The notes beneath the pieces were generated by a model. The model ran no database searches and was not told the DNA's origin. It saw only the letters and a program-made list of their open reading frames with translations. Shown here one piece after another: positions 36,401 to 44,416 of a stretch of 64,000 nucleotides of DNA; the stretch's first letter is position 1, and each line of letters opens with the position of its first letter. A program made the position numbers and the translations under genes. The DNA comes from Paraburkholderia sp. (GTDB taxonomy: Bacteria > Pseudomonadota > Gammaproteobacteria > Burkholderiales > Burkholderiaceae): assembly GCF_028283785.1 (NCBI RefSeq), contig NZ_JAPWKB010000002.1, forward strand, positions 62,001 through 126,000. The letters run 5' to 3'.

Positions 36401-36419
36401 AACGCGAATCATTCCTATC
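36401..36419. promoter_or_regulatory. Fur-box-like site upstream of the TonB receptor
   Basis: Read on the minus strand the stretch gives GATAGGAATGATTCGCGTT, close to the AATGATTCGCATT-type Fur sites of this group and similar to the box at 42270-42290. It lies in a 320-base AT-rich gap before the receptor. Iron-dependent repression is the likely effect. Confidence 0.55.
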
Positions 36420-36662
36420 TAGGCGAAAGATTGGTGTTTATACCTATGAAAATTTAACAAAGCAAGGAAATGGGAAGGCATCGTCAGCGCTTGGAAAGAT
36501 ATTTCCGGGCGCAGAAAATCAGGCAGAACGACTCCTGATACGAAGATTTGACAGATATTTAGCCGATCTTGGACGACGAACGGGATCGATAGATGGATCT
36601 GTCACCCGTTTTACCGAACGCGCGGTCATGTCCCAACAGATGGAATTGAAAGCCGATGTGTG

Positions 36663-37613
36663 TCACGCGTGCAACGCACTCGCAAGCCGTTCCTGCACGC
36701 TCGCGACGCATCCCAACGCAGCCGGCACCACCCGGTTCGCCGACGCGCCGTTATAAAACAGCTGGACGGTTTCGAGAAAACGCGCGCCCGGCAGCGGCAG
36801 GATGGTCAGTGCCGCGCGATTCGCGCCACGTCGCGCGACGGTCAACGGCATCAGCGCCAGAAACGGATAGCTGGCGAGCATTGCTTCGTTGGCTTGCAGC
36901 GAGATCGATTGAACGCAGCCGTCGGGAAAAGCGAGCCCGGCCTCGCGCAGCCAGCTTTCGAGCGCGAGGCAGGTCGGCGCCTCGCGCGGCGGCAGTATCC
37001 ACGGCAAGCCGGCGAGATCGGTGGCGACGACATGGCGCCGGGTCGCCAGCGGATGATCGCGCCCGCACACGATCACGATCGGATCGTCGACGATCACTTG
37101 CGACGCAAATCCGGCCGCATCCGGGTTCGACGGCCCGGTCCGGCTCAACACGAAATCCAGCGCACCCGTAGCCAGCATGGGAAACAGCCGGTCGCTGGTG
37201 GCCTCGAAAAACGACACGTTCACATGCGGCGCGCGCTTTTTCAGTTCCACCACCAGTTCGGGCGCAAACACCGGCATCACGGTCGCCACCGCCCCGACCG
37301 CAATCTTTCCGGAGATTCCGCTGCTAAGCGAATCGACCTCGTAGCGCGCCTGTTCGAGCTGGTGAAACACCTCGCGGGCGCGCTTCATCAGCGTCTCGCC
37401 GACCGCAGTGAAATACAGCCGGTTGCCGCTGCGCGCCAGCACCGGCACGCCGAGCCCGGCTTCTAGTTCGGCCAGTTGCTTCGACACGGCCGGCTGCGTC
37501 ACGTTGAGTCGCTCGGCGACCAGACGGATCTGTCCGAGGCTGTCGAACAGCGTCAACAGACGCAGATGGCTGAGCTTCAGCCCGGCCTGGAAGAATCGCT
37601 CGACGGGGTCCAT
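36663..37613 (-). CDS. LysR-family transcriptional regulator
   Basis: A 316-residue LysR regulator. The winged helix includes LRLLTLFDSLGQIRLVAERLNVTQPAVSKQLAELE, followed by an effector domain (KIAVGAVATVMPVFAPEL and on). The ATG at 37613 (MDPVERFFQAG) is chosen because the in-frame start at 37676 would begin inside the operator. It diverges from the sulfatase-carrier-dehydrogenase operon with a 173-base gap containing a T-N11-A box, so it is the probable regulator of that operon. The inducer is presumably a substrate or product of the sulfatase pathway. Confidence 0.92.
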   Translation of the reverse strand: MDPVERFFQAGLKLSHLRLLTLFDSLGQIRLVAERLNVTQPAVSKQLAELEAGLGVPVLARSGNRLYFTAVGETLMKRAREVFHQLEQARYEVDSLSSGISGKIAVGAVATVMPVFAPELVVELKKRAPHVNVSFFEATSDRLFPMLATGALDFVLSRTGPSNPDAAGFASQVIVDDPIVIVCGRDHPLATRRHVVATDLAGLPWILPPREAPTCLALESWLREAGLAFPDGCVQSISLQANEAMLASYPFLALMPLTVARRGANRAALTILPLPGARFLETVQLFYNGASANRVVPAALGCVASVQERLASALHA

Positions 37614-37673
37614 GAATGCGGTCCAGAAGCGGTTGCGGGAAAGCGGAACGTGCAGCGTGGCGCGCGACACGCA

Positions 37674-37690
37674 CATAACTCATGGTTATG
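37674..37690. promoter_or_regulatory. LysR-type T-N11-A box upstream of the sulfatase operon
   Basis: CATAAC-TCATG-GTTATG is a perfect 6-base inverted repeat containing TAAC-N5-GTTA, the same core as the box at 14884-14896. It sits 60 bases upstream of the LysR start and about 95 bases upstream of the sulfatase start, as expected for the main LysR recognition site. Confidence 0.65.
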
Positions 37691-37786
37691 CGCACAGCAA
37701 AAAATGTCAATTGCTTCTCATGCGTTCAGCTACCACTATGACTTCAGGAGACGCGGCGCATTGCAGATGCCGCCCACGATACAGAC

Positions 37787-39217
37787 ATGAAAACCACCAA
37801 CGTCCTCTTCATTCTGTCCGACGAACATCAGCACGACCTGATGCGATGCGCGGGCCATCCGTTTATCCAGACACCGAATCTCGACGCGCTCGCGGCGCGC
37901 GGCACGCGTTTTCGCAACGCGTATACGCCTTCGCCGATCTGCGTGCCGGCGCGCGCGAGTCTCGCGACCGGCCGCTACGTGCACGATATCCGCTGTTGGG
38001 ACAATGCGATTGCGTACGACGGCGCGTCGCCCGGTTGGGCGCAATATCTGACGCAAAGCGGCTTGCTGACGGAATCGATCGGCAAGCTGCATTACCAGTC
38101 GGAAGCGGCGCCGGTCGGGTTTCGGCGGCAACAACACGTGGTGCATATTCTCGACGGCATCGGCCAGGTCTGGGGTTCGGTGCGCAATCCGATGCCCGAG
38201 ACGATGGGCCGCTCGCCGCTGTACGACAAGATCGGTGCGGGCACGTCCGACTACAACCGCTTCGATGCACGCGTCGCCGATACCGCCGTGGACTGGCTCG
38301 GCCAGCACACCGACGACAGCACACCGTGGACGCTGTTCGTCGGCCTGGTCGCGCCGCACTTTCCGCTGGTCGTGCCGCAGCAGTATCTGGATCTGTACGA
38401 CCCGCGCGATATTCCGATGCCGCTGCTGCATCCGTCGAGCGGCTATGTGCGTCATCCGTGGGTCGAACGGCAGGCGCGTCACATGGATCACGACGCGGCG
38501 ATCGGCAGCGACGAACGGCGGCGTCTCGCGGTGGCGTGCTACTTCGCGCTGGTCACGTTCATGGACGCGCAGGTCGGCAAGATGCTCGCCGCGCTCGAAC
38601 GCCACGGCCTCGCGGACACCACCACCGTGATCTACGGCAGCGATCACGGCGACAACCTCGGCAAGCGCGGCATGTGGAACAAATGCCTGATGTATCGCGA
38701 ATCGACCGGCGTGCCGATGATCGTCGCGGGACCGGGCATTCCTGTCGGCAAGGTGAGCGACACGCCGGTCTCGCTGATCGACATCCAGAACACGATTCTC
38801 GATCTCACCGGCTGCGACGCCGCGCTGCAATCCGGACCGGGCGAATCGCTGGCGAAACTCGCCAATCTGCCCGACCAGCCCGAACGTCTCGCGTTCAGCG
38901 AATACCATGCGGTCGGTTCGGACGCGGCGGCGTACATGCTTGCGAGCCGCGATTTCAAGTACCACTATTACGTCGGCATGCGGCCGGAACTGTTCGACCT
39001 GCGAGTCGATCCGGAAGAACTGAACGATGTCGCCGCCGATCCGGACTATGCGGAGATTCTGGCGTGGTTCGATGCGAAACTGCACGCGCTGCTCGATCCC
39101 GAAGCCACCGACGCCGCCGCGAAAGCCGATCAGGACGCGTTGATCGAAGCGTTCGGCGGACGCGAGGCGGCGCTGAAAACCGGCACGCCCGCGGCGACGC
39201 CGGTGCCGGTCGAATAG
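37787..39217 (+). CDS. Type I sulfatase (cysteine-type)
   Basis: Hydrolyses sulfate esters using a formylglycine made from Cys52. The signature CVPARASLATGR begins at Cys52, and metal residues appear in ILSDEHQHD (Asp12) and GSDHGDNLG. SIGKLHY and EYHAVGSDAAAYM are further family features. Length is 476 residues. No signal peptide is seen, so it acts in the cytoplasm after uptake of the ester. It is the first gene of an operon with an MHS carrier and an FAD-linked 2-hydroxyacid dehydrogenase, which suggests a small sulfated organic acid or alcohol rather than a polymer. Phosphonate monoester hydrolases are relatives, so a phosphate or phosphonate substrate cannot be excluded. Confidence 0.9.
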   Translation: MKTTNVLFILSDEHQHDLMRCAGHPFIQTPNLDALAARGTRFRNAYTPSPICVPARASLATGRYVHDIRCWDNAIAYDGASPGWAQYLTQSGLLTESIGKLHYQSEAAPVGFRRQQHVVHILDGIGQVWGSVRNPMPETMGRSPLYDKIGAGTSDYNRFDARVADTAVDWLGQHTDDSTPWTLFVGLVAPHFPLVVPQQYLDLYDPRDIPMPLLHPSSGYVRHPWVERQARHMDHDAAIGSDERRRLAVACYFALVTFMDAQVGKMLAALERHGLADTTTVIYGSDHGDNLGKRGMWNKCLMYRESTGVPMIVAGPGIPVGKVSDTPVSLIDIQNTILDLTGCDAALQSGPGESLAKLANLPDQPERLAFSEYHAVGSDAAAYMLASRDFKYHYYVGMRPELFDLRVDPEELNDVAADPDYAEILAWFDAKLHALLDPEATDAAAKADQDALIEAFGGREAALKTGTPAATPVPVE

Positions 39218-39321
39218 CCGGCGAACGTGACAGCGAAGCAGGCTCAAAGCAGGCTCAACGCGCAACAGAAGCGGCATCGTGAAGTAACACCGACACATAA
39301 AAAATATTGACGGAGACAGAC

Positions 39322-40629
39322 ATGGCCTCAGCCGACATCGCGGCGGTCTCTCAGCGGCCCGCACTCAGAAACAAGTGGAAAACGGTGATTCTCGCGAGCC
39401 TGGGCGGCTCGCTGGAAATCTACGATTTCATTATCTACGGCGTGTTCGCGCGTGAAATCGCCCGGCAGTTTTTCCCTGCGTCCGATCCGGTTGCGTCGCT
39501 GATCAGCACCTTCAGCGTGTTCGCGATCGGCTACGTGTCGCGGCCGCTCGGCGGGATCGTGTTGAGCAGTCTCGGCGACCGCTACGGGCGTCGCGTGATC
39601 TTTCTGGTCTCCGTGCTGGCCATGTCCGCATCGACGATCGGCATCGGGCTGATTCCGTCGTACGCGAGCATCGGCGTATTCGCGCCGGTTCTGCTGATCC
39701 TGCTGCGGCTCGCGCAGGGCTTCTTTCTCGCGGGCGAATTGCCCTGCTCGATCACCTACGTGGTCGAGGAAATTCCGGCGCGCGCGAGTCTCGTCAGCGG
39801 TCTGGTGATCTTTTGCCTGAACTCCGGCGTGCTGACCGCGACGCTGATCAGTCTGGTGCTGCACGCAAGCCTGAGCCCCGTCGACGTCGTCACCTACGGC
39901 TGGCGCATCGCGTTCATGTTCGGCGGCGTGATCGGCCTGCTGTCGTACTGGTTGCGCACGTCGCTCGAAGAATCCACCGAATTCCAGCGGCTGCGCAGTC
40001 ACAAAGTGAAGCGGCCGTTCCGCACGGTGTTGACCGGGTTTCCGAAACAGATTGCGATCGGCGTCGGCGTGGCGGGCATCGTCAACGCGTCGAACAGCCT
40101 GCTGTTCGTCGTGATGCCGTCGTATATGACGACGGTGCTGCACTACGCGCCCGGCGCGACCAGCGCGGGGCAAAACCTCGGCATCGCGACGATGTCGGCG
40201 TCGCTGCTGTTTTTCGCGTGGCTCGGCGATCATGTGCCCGCGCGTCACTGGCATCGCGTCGGCGCACTGGTGATGGTGTTCGGCAGCTATCCGTTCTACC
40301 GGCTGGTCGCCACGCACGGCATCGATCCGCTCGCCGCGTTTGCGATCATGGGCGCGGTCGGCGGCTTCGTGAACGGCGCGTACGCGTTCCTGCTCGCCGA
40401 CCTGTTCCCGACCCAGGTGCGCTTCAGCGGTATCGCGCTGTCGCTGAATCTGGCGACCGTCCTGTTCACCGGCATCACGCCGCTGCTCGTCACGCAACTG
40501 CTGCACCGGACCGGCTCGCTCGCCGCGCCCGGCCTCTTTCTGACCGGCGTGGCGTTGATCGCGCTGATCGCGGGCGCGGGCGTCCGGCGCGTCAGCGGAC
40601 ACGTCAATCGCGCGCTGTCGCAAGCTTAA
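39322..40629 (+). CDS. MHS-family MFS transporter
   Basis: Inner-membrane proton symporter of 435 residues with about 12 helices. SLGGSLEIYDFIIYG in the first helix and LSSLGDRYGRRVIF in the first loop are family marks; YGWRIAFMFGG precedes the central loop. ACGGAGA lies five bases before the ATG at 39322. Downstream of the sulfatase and four bases before the dehydrogenase gene, it probably imports the sulfatase substrate. The cytoplasmic location of the sulfatase requires such a carrier. Cargo is inferred to be an organic acid or its sulfate ester. Confidence 0.88.
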   Translation: MASADIAAVSQRPALRNKWKTVILASLGGSLEIYDFIIYGVFAREIARQFFPASDPVASLISTFSVFAIGYVSRPLGGIVLSSLGDRYGRRVIFLVSVLAMSASTIGIGLIPSYASIGVFAPVLLILLRLAQGFFLAGELPCSITYVVEEIPARASLVSGLVIFCLNSGVLTATLISLVLHASLSPVDVVTYGWRIAFMFGGVIGLLSYWLRTSLEESTEFQRLRSHKVKRPFRTVLTGFPKQIAIGVGVAGIVNASNSLLFVVMPSYMTTVLHYAPGATSAGQNLGIATMSASLLFFAWLGDHVPARHWHRVGALVMVFGSYPFYRLVATHGIDPLAAFAIMGAVGGFVNGAYAFLLADLFPTQVRFSGIALSLNLATVLFTGITPLLVTQLLHRTGSLAAPGLFLTGVALIALIAGAGVRRVSGHVNRALSQA

Positions 40630-40633
40630 GCAT

Positions 40634-42058
40634 ATGAACGATCACGCACCTGGTTTCGTCGCAACGGCAACGCCGGTTTCGTCGGCGGATCTGCATCGCG
40701 CTCTGGTCGAGCGACTCGGCGCGGACTGTGTCTCCATGGATCCATCCGTGTTCGATGCGCACGCGGGCGACTGGAGCGACGCGCCGCGCGTGCGCCCTGG
40801 CATGGTCGTGATGCCGCGCACGCCCGCCGACGTCGCGCGCGCACTCGGCATCCTCGCGAGCTTTGGACAAAGCGTCGTGGTGCAAGGCGGACTGACCGGC
40901 CTCGCGGGCGGCGCGACGCCGCAGCCCGGCGAAGTCGCGCTGTCGCTGTCGCGGCTGACCGCGATCGAAGCGTTCGACCGGCTCGGCGGCACGATCAGCG
41001 TGCAAGCCGGACTGGCGCTCGAACAGTTGCAGAACGCAGTCGAAGCGGAAGGCTGGTTTTTTCCGCTCGACCTCGGCGCGCGCGGCACCTGCCAGATCGG
41101 CGGCAACGCCGCGACCAACGCGGGCGGCAATCGCGTCGTACGTTTCGGCACGATGCGCGAGTTGATCCTCGGCATGGAAGTCGCGCTGCCCGACGGCACC
41201 GTGCTGTCGATGATGAACAAGGTCACGAAAAACACCACCGGCATCGACCTGAAACAGATGTTTATCGGCTCCGAAGGCGTGCTCGGTGTCATCACGCGGC
41301 TGGTGCTGAAGCTCGAACCGAAACCCGCCGCAGCCAATACGGCGCTGTGCGCGCTCGGATCGTTCGACGACGCGACGCATCTGCTGAAAGCGTTGCGCGT
41401 GCAGTTGCCGGGTTTGTCGTCGTTCGAACTGATGTGGGACGGCTTCATGCGCGCGGCGATGGATATCGCCGCGTTGAAAGCGCCGTTCGGCGACGCGTAT
41501 CCGGTCTACGTGCTGGTCGAAACGCTCGGCGACTCGGCCGAAGACGACCGGCTCGCACTCGAACGCGCGCTCGAACGTGCGCTCGATGCAGGCCTCGTTC
41601 AGGACGTGATCGTCGCGCAATCGATCGATCATTCGCGGCAGTTGTGGGCGTATCGCGAGACCGTCGGCGAGTTGCTGTCGAAGCTCAAGCCGCACGCCGC
41701 GTTCGACGTCGGCGTGCCGATGGACGCGATGGATGCGCTCGTCAATCGCGTCCACGACACGCTCGGCGCGCGCTTTCCTGCGCAGACGCATCTGTTTTTC
41801 GGCCATCTCGGCGACGGCAACCTGCATCTGCTGTCGGGTCCGTATGCGGACGCCGACGCGCTGCTGCACGTCGAGGAAGTCGTGTATCAGGCTGTCAGCG
41901 AGGCCGGCGGCTGCATTTCCGCCGAGCACGGCATCGGCGTGATCAAGCAGTCGTTCCTGCCGCTGAGCCGTTCGGACGCGGAGTTGACGTTGATGAAGCA
42001 ACTCAAGTCCCTGCTCGATCCACAAGGCATTCTCAACGCGAATCGTGTGCTGATCTAA
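40634..42058 (+). CDS. FAD-binding 2-hydroxyacid dehydrogenase (GlcD / D-lactate type)
   Basis: A 474-residue flavoprotein with an N-terminal PCMH FAD domain (VVVQGGLTGLAGGATPQPGE, QIGGNAATNAGGNRVVRFG, and SEGVLGVITRL) and a C-terminal oxidase domain with the metal-type motifs FFGHLGDGNLHLL and AEHGIGVIKQ. Relatives oxidise D-lactate, D-2-hydroxyglutarate or glycolate and pass electrons to the respiratory chain or to ETF. It follows the carrier by four bases and ends at a strong terminator, so it closes the sulfatase operon. It would oxidise the 2-hydroxyacid freed by the sulfatase. That order of steps is inferred. Confidence 0.9.
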   Translation: MNDHAPGFVATATPVSSADLHRALVERLGADCVSMDPSVFDAHAGDWSDAPRVRPGMVVMPRTPADVARALGILASFGQSVVVQGGLTGLAGGATPQPGEVALSLSRLTAIEAFDRLGGTISVQAGLALEQLQNAVEAEGWFFPLDLGARGTCQIGGNAATNAGGNRVVRFGTMRELILGMEVALPDGTVLSMMNKVTKNTTGIDLKQMFIGSEGVLGVITRLVLKLEPKPAAANTALCALGSFDDATHLLKALRVQLPGLSSFELMWDGFMRAAMDIAALKAPFGDAYPVYVLVETLGDSAEDDRLALERALERALDAGLVQDVIVAQSIDHSRQLWAYRETVGELLSKLKPHAAFDVGVPMDAMDALVNRVHDTLGARFPAQTHLFFGHLGDGNLHLLSGPYADADALLHVEEVVYQAVSEAGGCISAEHGIGVIKQSFLPLSRSDAELTLMKQLKSLLDPQGILNANRVLI

Positions 42059-42082
42059 CCAGCTTCGCGCAGTCTCCTGCCC

Positions 42083-42120
42083 AACGGCGTGACGCGGATT
42101 TCCGCGGACACGCCGTTTTT
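42083..42120 (+). terminator. Strong rho-independent terminator of the sulfatase operon
   Basis: AACGGCGTG (42083-42091) pairs with CACGCCGTT (42109-42117), and inside it CGCGGA (42093-42098) pairs with TCCGCG (42101-42106) over a two-base loop. The outer stem runs straight into TTTTT (42116-42120). It starts 25 bases after the dehydrogenase stop codon. Confidence 0.9.
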
Positions 42121-42269
42121 GCGTCAGCGCCCGCTGATCCGCTGGGGAAACGCATTCCCATTCGGCAAGAAAAACCGCCACGACCTCCGAATCTTTCAAA
42201 ACCCTTATGCAACAAGGCGTTGCGGCCTCCGTCGCATCCCTGTAAACCCTAAATTTCATAATCCTCAAA

Positions 42270-42290
42270 TGCGAATGATTTGCATTCGCA
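42270..42290. promoter_or_regulatory. Fur box upstream of the nitroreductase operon
   Basis: TGCGAATG-ATTTG-CATTCGCA is a perfect 8-base inverted repeat, and AATGCGAATGATTTGCATT fits the 19-base Fur consensus well. It lies 48 bases before the nitroreductase start, where it would cover the promoter. This is the best Fur site seen in the window. Confidence 0.8.
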
Positions 42291-42338
42291 GAAAAAGTCT
42301 CGCATCATACGAATATTGATCATCGACCGCAGGTCACC

Positions 42339-42983
42339 ATGAACTCCTCGATTCCGACCGCCGCCCTGCTGCAAACCCGCCACGCCGCAACGCCCGAGTC
42401 CGCGCAAACCGTCCTCGACGCGCTGCTGTCGCGGCAGTCGCACTGGCCGCTGAACGAGCCCGCGCCGAATCCCGACGAACTCGCGCAGATTTTCGACACC
42501 GCGATGCGCGCGCCGGATCACGGCAAGCTGCGCCCGTGGCGTTTCGTGACGATTCGCGGCGATGCGCGTCTCGCGCTCGGCGAAGTGCTGGTCGACACGG
42601 CCAGCGCGCGCTCGCCGGAGGATCCGCGTACGGCCCACGCGCACCGAAGCCAGCGCGCGCTGGCCGCGCCGCTGATCATCGCGCTGGCGGCCGCTGTCGA
42701 GCGTCGCTCGAACGTGCCGGAGATCGAACAGTTGATGGCGGTCGGCGCCGCCACGATGAATCTACTGAACGCGATCCACGCGCTCGGTTACGGCGGATTC
42801 TGGGCGACCGGCGCGGACTCGTACGAACCCGCGATGCACGCCGCGCTCGGTTTCGCGGACAACGAACAGCTGCTCGGCTTTCTGTTCGTCGGGACGCCGC
42901 AAGCGCAATCGGCAGCGCGTCCCGTCGCACGACCGGACCACGCCGCGTATGTACGCGAATGGCTCGGACCGGCGAATCGCTAG
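42339..42983 (+). CDS. Nitroreductase-family flavoprotein, Fur-controlled
   Basis: FMN-dependent oxidoreductase of 214 residues in the small YdjA-like nitroreductase class. AMRAPDHGKLRPWRF is the FMN phosphate and ring binding segment. VGAATMNLLNAIHALGYGGFWATG is the central helix with the dimer interface, and LLGFLFVGTP the last strand. It would use NAD(P)H to reduce small substrates; in this Fur-controlled setting reduction of a ferric siderophore or free flavin is an attractive role but is only inferred. It is the first gene of a unit with a Cys-rich protein and a PPTase-like protein. Confidence 0.88.
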   Translation: MNSSIPTAALLQTRHAATPESAQTVLDALLSRQSHWPLNEPAPNPDELAQIFDTAMRAPDHGKLRPWRFVTIRGDARLALGEVLVDTASARSPEDPRTAHAHRSQRALAAPLIIALAAAVERRSNVPEIEQLMAVGAATMNLLNAIHALGYGGFWATGADSYEPAMHAALGFADNEQLLGFLFVGTPQAQSAARPVARPDHAAYVREWLGPANR

Positions 42984-43066
42984 TCGCGCCGGCCCCCGAT
43001 CCGCGTGCCGCCCGTTGCGCGCGCACCGATCCCACCGATAGCAATCCATCGTCAGCCGGAGGCTGC

Positions 43067-43546
43067 ATGAATATCGACAACCCTTCCCCGCGCGAACACT
43101 CGCTGTACGAGGAATCGTTTGCGCATTATCCCCACGTCGCGGAACAGATGGTTCTGACGGCGGTGCGGACGTGGTTACGCCCGACCTGCGGCGCAGTGCG
43201 TCGCGGCGAAGACTGGCGCGACATCCTGACCGAAGCCGGCATCAGTTCGCTCGGCATCAATTGCTTCGACATGCTGATGTGTTCGCTTAGCCATGCATCC
43301 GGCAAACCGCTCGATATGCGCTGCCGCTGCGCGACCGATCTCGCGAAAGACGAAGCATCGCTGTTGCAGACCGTCGCGCTGCTGCAAATCACCTGCGACG
43401 CCGAAGCGACGCAATTGCTCGACGCGTGGTTGCCGCATCCGACCGTCAGCACGGTCATCAAGAATCTGCGCTGGGTGGCGCTCGCGCTACTCGACGCCGG
43501 TCTCGTGATTCGCGTGCGCGCGCGTCGGGTGACCTATCTGCACTAA
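43067..43546 (+). CDS. Cys-rich protein of unknown function in the Fur-controlled operon
   Basis: A 159-residue soluble protein not recognised as any known family. GGAGG lies four bases before the ATG at 43067, so the start is firm. Six cysteines stand at 41, 66, 72, 86, 88 and 110, including a CxC (RCRC at 85-88), which could bind iron, an Fe-S cluster or another metal. The C terminus (TVSTVIKNLRWVALALLDAG) is helical. There is no signal peptide. It lies 83 bases after the nitroreductase and 14 before the PPTase-like gene, all downstream of one Fur box, so it probably works in the cytoplasm in iron release or siderophore metabolism. Confidence 0.8.
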   Translation: MNIDNPSPREHSLYEESFAHYPHVAEQMVLTAVRTWLRPTCGAVRRGEDWRDILTEAGISSLGINCFDMLMCSLSHASGKPLDMRCRCATDLAKDEASLLQTVALLQITCDAEATQLLDAWLPHPTVSTVIKNLRWVALALLDAGLVIRVRARRVTYLH

Positions 43547-43560
43547 AAAAGGACCATCGA

Positions 43561-44361
43561 ATGCCGATGAAATCCGCCGTTTCGATCTCGACCGGCAGCG
43601 TCCCGCGCGTGGAGAACCGCATCGCGATGAAGCCGCTCGCCCCGCGCACACTGCTTGATTCGCCGGAACTCGAATTCGTGTCGCGACGTTTCCAGACACG
43701 TATTCCGAGCGGCCTCGCGCGTCCCGCGCCAACCGAATTGCAACTGTGGCGGTTCCGGCCGGAGTGGCGCGCGATGTCGCGCGAAGCCGGTTACGACTGT
43801 TTGTCGAAAGCGGAACTCGCACGGATCCGCAACACGCCGAATCCGGTTTTAGGCAAACGTTTCGCAGTCGGCCGCGCGGTGTTGCGCGAGATTCTGGCGG
43901 GCATCGAAGGCTGTCCCGCGAGTGATATTGCGTTGAGCGAAGGCGTGGGTGGACGGCTGAAACTGACGGGCGATCATGCGCCGCTGTCGATATCGATTGC
44001 GTATGCGGGCATCTGGATCCTCGCCGGCATCAGCACGCGTCCGCTCGGACTCGCCGCGTCGATGCCGGGCGTCAATCCGCCAACTGTCGACGAGATCGAC
44101 AGTATCGAGCGGCATGTCGAACTGCGTAGTCAGGTGCGCCACGCGAGCCTCGTCGATGCAGCAGGTACACCGGGTGGCCTCGCGATCGTCGCCGCCGACA
44201 GCCACACCCTGAGCATCGACGACCCGATCGTGCGGATCGACACGCCGCACGCTGGACACTGGCAAGTGCTCGATCTGCCGATGCCCGGCGCGATCTACGC
44301 GGCCGCCGCCGTGACGTATCCGGTGCGGCGCGTGACCGCGTTCGGCTGGGGCGACAGATAA
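43561..44361 (+). CDS. Degenerate 4'-phosphopantetheinyl-transferase-like protein
   Basis: A 266-residue protein with parts of the Sfp-type PPTase fold: a basic GKRFAVGRAVLREIL segment (98-112), the EGVGGRLKL strand (127-135) and LSISIAYAGIWILAGIS (142-158) in place of the usual LSISHS. The magnesium motif VGIDIE is replaced by LGLAAS (162-167), and no WxxKE helix is found in the C-terminal half. True PPTase activity is therefore doubtful. AAAGGA precedes the ATG at 43561. It is the last gene of the Fur-controlled unit and is followed by a terminator hairpin. It may have become a binding protein or carry out another transfer. Confidence 0.75.
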   Translation: MPMKSAVSISTGSVPRVENRIAMKPLAPRTLLDSPELEFVSRRFQTRIPSGLARPAPTELQLWRFRPEWRAMSREAGYDCLSKAELARIRNTPNPVLGKRFAVGRAVLREILAGIEGCPASDIALSEGVGGRLKLTGDHAPLSISIAYAGIWILAGISTRPLGLAASMPGVNPPTVDEIDSIERHVELRSQVRHASLVDAAGTPGGLAIVAADSHTLSIDDPIVRIDTPHAGHWQVLDLPMPGAIYAAAAVTYPVRRVTAFGWGDR

Positions 44362-44400
44362 CGCGAAGCGACGCCTACCCGCTTCGCGCCGCCTTCTTTT
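44362..44400 (+). terminator. Terminator after the PPTase-like gene
   Basis: CGCGAAGCG (44362-44370) pairs perfectly with CGCTTCGCG (44380-44388) across nine bases, followed by a pyrimidine stretch ending TTCTTTT at 44400. It lies directly after the stop codon and before the convergent AraC gene. Confidence 0.7.
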
Positions 44401-44416
44401 CAGCGTCCGTCCGGGC

